From: Candidatus Roizmanbacteria bacterium RIFOXYC1_FULL_41_16
GTDB lineage: Bacteria > Patescibacteriota > Microgenomatia > UBA1406
Length of the DNA: 40,139 bases
Direction of reading: 5' to 3'
Assembly: GCA_001788295.1 (NCBI GenBank)
Contig: MGBO01000009.1
Span: 1 to 40,139 of the forward strand
Shown here: piece by piece, positions 35,682 through 40,139 of the stretch
How positions within the stretch are numbered: position 1 is the first letter of the stretch
How the letters are laid out: every line of letters begins with the position of its first letter
Position numbers and translations under genes: made by a program
The notes under the pieces: model-generated
What the model saw: the letters and a program-made list of their open reading frames with translations, nothing else
Databases searched by the model: none
Told to the model about the DNA's origin: nothing

Positions 35682-38600
35682 ATGAACGTCGAAAATTCGG
35701 AAATTAAATATACCCCCATAATTTATGAGCCGATTGACACTAGTCTAGTTGATTCCCTTGATCTCACGCAAACCAAAGATTCTTATCAACACTTTGCTCG
35801 CTTATTAAAAAATAAAGACGATGCTCCCCAGCTGCAGGTCGAACTTAGTTTACTGTTCCAGCAACTTTTTTCTAAAGATACGTCAGATAATGTCGACAGG
35901 CAAGCCCAAATCCAAAAAACCACTGGTTTGCTGCTGGCGCTATCCACTAAAGATTTTAAGCAGGTGGATGAACGCAAGCTGGCAATCCAACTTAATGGGG
36001 TGGCTAGCTATTGTTTGGGTAATTTTCCGGCAGTTGACACCGGCGACGGCAAAAGCTCGGTTCTCAATCCGGTCTATCTGATGTTGCGGGCTTTATTTGC
36101 TGACCGAAACCAATCTCCGATAGTTGAGTTCGGTACGGCGACAGCCAAATTAGTGGCCGAATCAGCGCAATACTACACCAAGCTACAGCGCCAGCTTACC
36201 GAACTATTGCAAAGCGCCGCACCGCAGTATCTGCCCGATCTGCAACAAAGAACAAGCTCTACCGCACAATGGCCGACTCTGTTTCCTTTACAGGCGCCAG
36301 TGGCTGAAACGCCGCTTGACGCACTTTTGCAATCTCAAGCTTCTGATCCTCACAAAATCGCCGATGCGATGGGAATTAGAGCCATTTTTAGCAATCTGGA
36401 CAGAGTCATTCACGGCTCACAAGAAATAGATAACTTCCCCCAAACTTATCCGGAGTGCGTTAGGGTATTAGACGAGGTCCACGCGGTTGCTGGCCTTTAT
36501 ACCAAAGAGGCGGTCCATCCCCAGGCTCAATCCGAGACCAAGGAAAATCTGAATTTAGCCAATCATTATGTTATTGACAGTCTGGGTGATTACTTGTTTG
36601 GCCGCCTTCTTTTTCAGGAGTTAGGCGTGTCCAACGAGAGAAATGCAAATTATGAAATATCCTCCGGCGCCGTCGAACTCTCGTCTTTGGGCCAGCAAAA
36701 AACCGGGTTATTATTCAAAAAAATCACCACTATTTTGCAGTCAGAAACGCTTACTGAACTTACTCAGCCCTCCAGTGAGCCCCGGGCGGATCAGCCCTTG
36801 TCTGCCGACCTGACTCTTCTAAACAAACTTCGACATATATTTTTGTCCGAAATTGCCCCCAAATTTTCTTTACAAATTGTTCACAATAAGTTGGAAAACA
36901 GCCAGGCCTTTTCATACCTTCTTTCGCAGATGAACTCTAAATTAAAAAATTTGGATACAGACGCTGATTTTGAGCCGGAAGTAAGCACTGGTATCTTGTC
37001 TAATCTAAAAAGCCAAGACGGCAAAATCAGCCCGCAAGAGAGTTATTTTTCCCAATTGGCCGAAAATGTGGCTAGAGCCGGTTCGCTTCGCCAGGGCCGA
37101 GATTATATCCGGCCGGATCTGCTAAGAGATCGCTATCGCGGCATTGCTTTGCCCGGCCGGCAGTATCAGTCTTTCAATCAGTTTTTTGTCGATCTTACCA
37201 ATGGCAAGTGGCGTCTTCCCTACGAAAGATCAGTTAGCGCCCGGCATTCTTTTGCCGCCTGGCTAAATCAGCAGCGGGGTGGAGTTTTGGCTACTTCCGG
37301 CAGTTTAATCTTTCGCCATCCGGCCACCGGTAAAACCTCACTGACTGAGATAGGCGAACTGCTGGAAAAGTCCACTCAAGGCGAAGTTGTCGATCTGCAG
37401 GATAAAACGCGGCGTTTTATTTTACCTGAGTTACAAATTCCCATTTCAGATCAAGAGCAATCCGATCAGGTTATTGCGGCGGCGCAAAAAGAAACCCGGC
37501 CGGAAATGATCATTTGTTGGGACGACAATCAGGCCAAGGCGCTTTATCAGCAAGCTATAGAGTCGGGCATTGATGTCGCTCTGGTTTTGTCTGATGTCAC
37601 GCAAGACCAGGTCGACAGACAAATCCAGGGTTTTGTGAACAAATGTTTCAATCAAGATCATAAGCCGTTAATCATTTCTTCAGGAATGTTGGGTTTGGGC
37701 ATCGATCTCAAGTCCAGTCAAGGCGATTTTCCGGATCTAAAAGTCACCTTAGTTAATCCCTCGACTTTAAGTCAGGTTTGGCAAGGTTTCAGCCGCCGGC
37801 GCCTGGCCTCGACCGAAAACGATTTTGCCTGGTCGTTTAGCCTACCACATATTAAAGAGATTTTTAGTTATTTTGAAAACGACACCCAACGGCCCTTTCT
37901 GCTGTTTGGCAAAAAACCGGCTTCTTATCAGCAGGCAATCAAATTGATTTCCAGGCTGGAATCCCATCAGACGTTCACTCCTTCGGACAAAGAGCATCTC
38001 AAAGATTATGTTTTGCAGGCGCTGGAGGAGATTGAAAAGCAAGAGCGGGCCAATCACTCCCAACAAACAGAAGTTGAGTTGTTTTTTAATTCCCAAATTA
38101 TGCCTTTAGTCAAATCGCAAAAAGCCGAAGTTTTCCGTCGAGCAACCAGCGAGGAAAATTCAGCACTATCAAGATTGGTTGAGGCCGAAATGGCCAAACT
38201 AAGCAAGCAATTTGCCGGTCTTAGTGACCAATTACAAGGTCAATTACGCCAAGAGTTGTTGACTTTTCTTGAGTTTAATTTTGCTCAAGCCGAGGAGTCT
38301 TTATATGAACATTTTGTCATTGAGTACCACCAATTATTATTTCAACGGCCGCAATATGCAGATATTCCCGAATATTGGCAAAACGAGCTGTTGTCCCGCC
38401 TCACCGCTCAAGTCGGGCCTCAAGGTGCCTTTTTCCGGCACTGGGTGGAGCAATTGCATCAGTCTGACTATCTTGAACTCAATCTATTGCCCGGACTTTT
38501 TAAGCAAATGGCGGACAACGCCTTAATTATCGAACAAATTCAAAACCAGCTTAGCCATAAAGATAAGTCTATAGATCACTTGGTTTCTTTCGATAAGTAC

Positions 38601-39035
38601 TTAGCTCCTCCGTTTGAGCCGCTCAATGATCCAGATGACCCTATCTATAAAAGGCATAAGGTGCCACCAACACGAAGGAGGACAGTTTCGTCAGTGGCGT
38701 TTGGTTTAGACAGGCAAACAGTGATTTTGAATGAAGATCGTAAAGACCGCCTGGAAGGTCGTTTACTTGCCAATGGCCAAATTCTTTTTAAAATAGAAAC
38801 TTCTTTTTTGGTTGCTGGCTATGTTACTCCGGTTGGGGCTTGGCAAGCTCTGATGGGTGGAGCCAAAGAATTACCGCTCTTTATTCCGGATATAAATCAG
38901 TATCATGAAAGACAAAAAAAACTATATCTCAAAGACCAAGGAACCAAAGAACCCGATTCTGATGCCAATCAGGAGTCTGATGCTATCTATTCGCCTCATT
39001 CAGCCGTATTTTTGAGCTACACTTTTAACAAATAA
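35682..39035 (+). CDS. large divergent SecA/helicase-like protein
   Basis: NFPAVDTGDGKSSVLNPVYLMLRALF (P-loop-like), RGIALPGRQYQSFNQFFVDLTNGKWRLPYERSV, RGGVLATSGSLIF, KPLIISSGMLGLGIDLK...SQVWQGFSRRR. Confidence 0.5.
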   Translation: MNVENSEIKYTPIIYEPIDTSLVDSLDLTQTKDSYQHFARLLKNKDDAPQLQVELSLLFQQLFSKDTSDNVDRQAQIQKTTGLLLALSTKDFKQVDERKLAIQLNGVASYCLGNFPAVDTGDGKSSVLNPVYLMLRALFADRNQSPIVEFGTATAKLVAESAQYYTKLQRQLTELLQSAAPQYLPDLQQRTSSTAQWPTLFPLQAPVAETPLDALLQSQASDPHKIADAMGIRAIFSNLDRVIHGSQEIDNFPQTYPECVRVLDEVHAVAGLYTKEAVHPQAQSETKENLNLANHYVIDSLGDYLFGRLLFQELGVSNERNANYEISSGAVELSSLGQQKTGLLFKKITTILQSETLTELTQPSSEPRADQPLSADLTLLNKLRHIFLSEIAPKFSLQIVHNKLENSQAFSYLLSQMNSKLKNLDTDADFEPEVSTGILSNLKSQDGKISPQESYFSQLAENVARAGSLRQGRDYIRPDLLRDRYRGIALPGRQYQSFNQFFVDLTNGKWRLPYERSVSARHSFAAWLNQQRGGVLATSGSLIFRHPATGKTSLTEIGELLEKSTQGEVVDLQDKTRRFILPELQIPISDQEQSDQVIAAAQKETRPEMIICWDDNQAKALYQQAIESGIDVALVLSDVTQDQVDRQIQGFVNKCFNQDHKPLIISSGMLGLGIDLKSSQGDFPDLKVTLVNPSTLSQVWQGFSRRRLASTENDFAWSFSLPHIKEIFSYFENDTQRPFLLFGKKPASYQQAIKLISRLESHQTFTPSDKEHLKDYVLQALEEIEKQERANHSQQTEVELFFNSQIMPLVKSQKAEVFRRATSEENSALSRLVEAEMAKLSKQFAGLSDQLQGQLRQELLTFLEFNFAQAEESLYEHFVIEYHQLLFQRPQYADIPEYWQNELLSRLTAQVGPQGAFFRHWVEQLHQSDYLELNLLPGLFKQMADNALIIEQIQNQLSHKDKSIDHLVSFDKYLAPPFEPLNDPDDPIYKRHKVPPTRRRTVSSVAFGLDRQTVILNEDRKDRLEGRLLANGQILFKIETSFLVAGYVTPVGAWQALMGGAKELPLFIPDINQYHERQKKLYLKDQGTKEPDSDANQESDAIYSPHSAVFLSYTFNK

Positions 39036-39143
39036 CCTATAGTTATTGCAATTATACTAGGGAGCTGATATAATTGACTTATAATGTTGTTTTGGTTACA
39101 ATAATTACAATAAAAATCAATGACATTACATTCTACTGGAATT

Positions 39144-40139
39144 ATGTCTAAAAAATTCTTTGGCGGTTTTGGTGGTGGCCCTGAGCACACTGAATCAGTC
39201 CCGTCGACAAAAGTTACCGATCCTAAACCTCTGTCTAAATGGGCAGAAATGAGTGGGATTTTACCCAGTATAGAGCAAATTACTCCCTTAGCGGTTGTAG
39301 CGCTTGCCATAGGCACTTTGGGTATAGAGTCAAATGAATTAAACAATCTAGCCCAGCAAAACGAGCTTGCTTCTTTAGTATTAAACAATCCTAATATCGA
39401 CGTCAATAAGTTGTTAGAAAGTCGCCCCGGTTGTACTCCGGCTTTGCCCAAAGCCGAATCCCAGCCCAATCCCGAGGATCCGATCAAGCCTGGAATTTAT
39501 GCTAAAGAGGTTAATGGTGCCGAGATTACGGCTGAAATTCAGCAGGCTGTTAAAGAGGCTGGCATGGGCCAGTTTGACAAGTTAATGGGCATTAGCGCCG
39601 TGAGCGAAGACCCTGCCCAGCAACCAGTGGCCTTTCACATCGGAACAACTAAAGATGGCCACAATTTAGTACTTTTTTCTACTGAAAAAGGATATATCAT
39701 CAGACCGTATAGTGTATTTGTTACTGTTGATGAAGACAGTCAGGTGCACTATTCATACAGCATCTTTGAAAAATCAAAAGACGAAACCGTAGCGATTAGT
39801 TTTCTGGATTTTGGGCTTGATTTAACCGATACGCAAGTCGAAGAACTTAATCAAGACCAGATTCGCGAGCTAACTCAAGAGCAAATCAACAATCCCGAAA
39901 AGATAGAAAGCGTCACTGTTGAAAATCCTTTCGACGGTAAGCCTCCGGTTGAGTTTGAATTAGGAGAATCTAATAAAGAGAACATTTTGGTTAAATTTCT
40001 TAAGAGCCTTGGTGTCCAAAGTGCGCTTGCTGCCGGCAACGATGAGTCACAGGTCGATCCCAGGTTAGGTACTCCCACTGTGGAGCCTGTTAAGCCCACA
40101 CAAGAGCCAGAAGTCAAACCCAGTGAGCCGCCAGTGGTT
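39144..40139 (+). CDS. hypothetical protein, truncated by window end
   Basis: ATG at 39144 opens a frame (MSKKFFGGFGGGPEHTESVPSTK...) with no stop to 40139; Pro/Glu-rich at the visible end. Confidence 0.6.
   Translation, partial: MSKKFFGGFGGGPEHTESVPSTKVTDPKPLSKWAEMSGILPSIEQITPLAVVALAIGTLGIESNELNNLAQQNELASLVLNNPNIDVNKLLESRPGCTPALPKAESQPNPEDPIKPGIYAKEVNGAEITAEIQQAVKEAGMGQFDKLMGISAVSEDPAQQPVAFHIGTTKDGHNLVLFSTEKGYIIRPYSVFVTVDEDSQVHYSYSIFEKSKDETVAISFLDFGLDLTDTQVEELNQDQIRELTQEQINNPEKIESVTVENPFDGKPPVEFELGESNKENILVKFLKSLGVQSALAAGNDESQVDPRLGTPTVEPVKPTQEPEVKPSEPPVV

Noticed and set aside
39017-39487. 156-aa minus-strand ORF
   Set aside because: Antisense to the better-supported plus-strand frame starting at 39144 that stays open to the window end.
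1-40139. CRISPR array or cas genes
   Set aside because: No regularly spaced repeats of CRISPR length and no Cas-like motifs seen in the ORFs.

Overview
The gene content looks like a Patescibacteria/CPR-type bacterial chromosome segment (inferred from gene complement, not from a search). Left part (1-11 kb): a T4SS-like module with a 1407-aa membrane-anchored protein, a VirB6/TrbL-like membrane protein, a PrgI-like protein, and VirB4 split over two ORFs, followed by trmD. Middle (11-19 kb): housekeeping genes including a flippase, RNase H, groES/groEL with a CIRCE-like operator, two tandem cytidylate-kinase-like genes, Fe/Mn SOD and a protease-less Lon-like AAA+ ATPase. The first standout region (about 18.9-27.6 kb) is a RiPP-like cluster: two divergent YcaO genes, a SagB-type dehydrogenase, a PqqD-like protein, an HPr-kinase-like gene, a signal peptidase fused to a nucleotidyltransferase, an SGNH hydrolase, a sugar transferase, and a 185-aa protein whose short N-terminal region ends in SGCGGC directly at the start of a Hint (intein/Hedgehog-like) domain. 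The second standout is an AT-rich 7.2-kb island (about 28.4-35.6 kb) bounded by a 77-bp perfect direct repeat of the 3' end of a host gene. It carries HAD, Nudix-HD, APH-like kinase, PRTase and divergent thymidylate-synthase-like genes, which together suggest nucleotide/nucleoside chemistry. A large divergent SecA-like protein and a truncated ORF end the window. No CRISPR, rRNA or tRNA was recognised.
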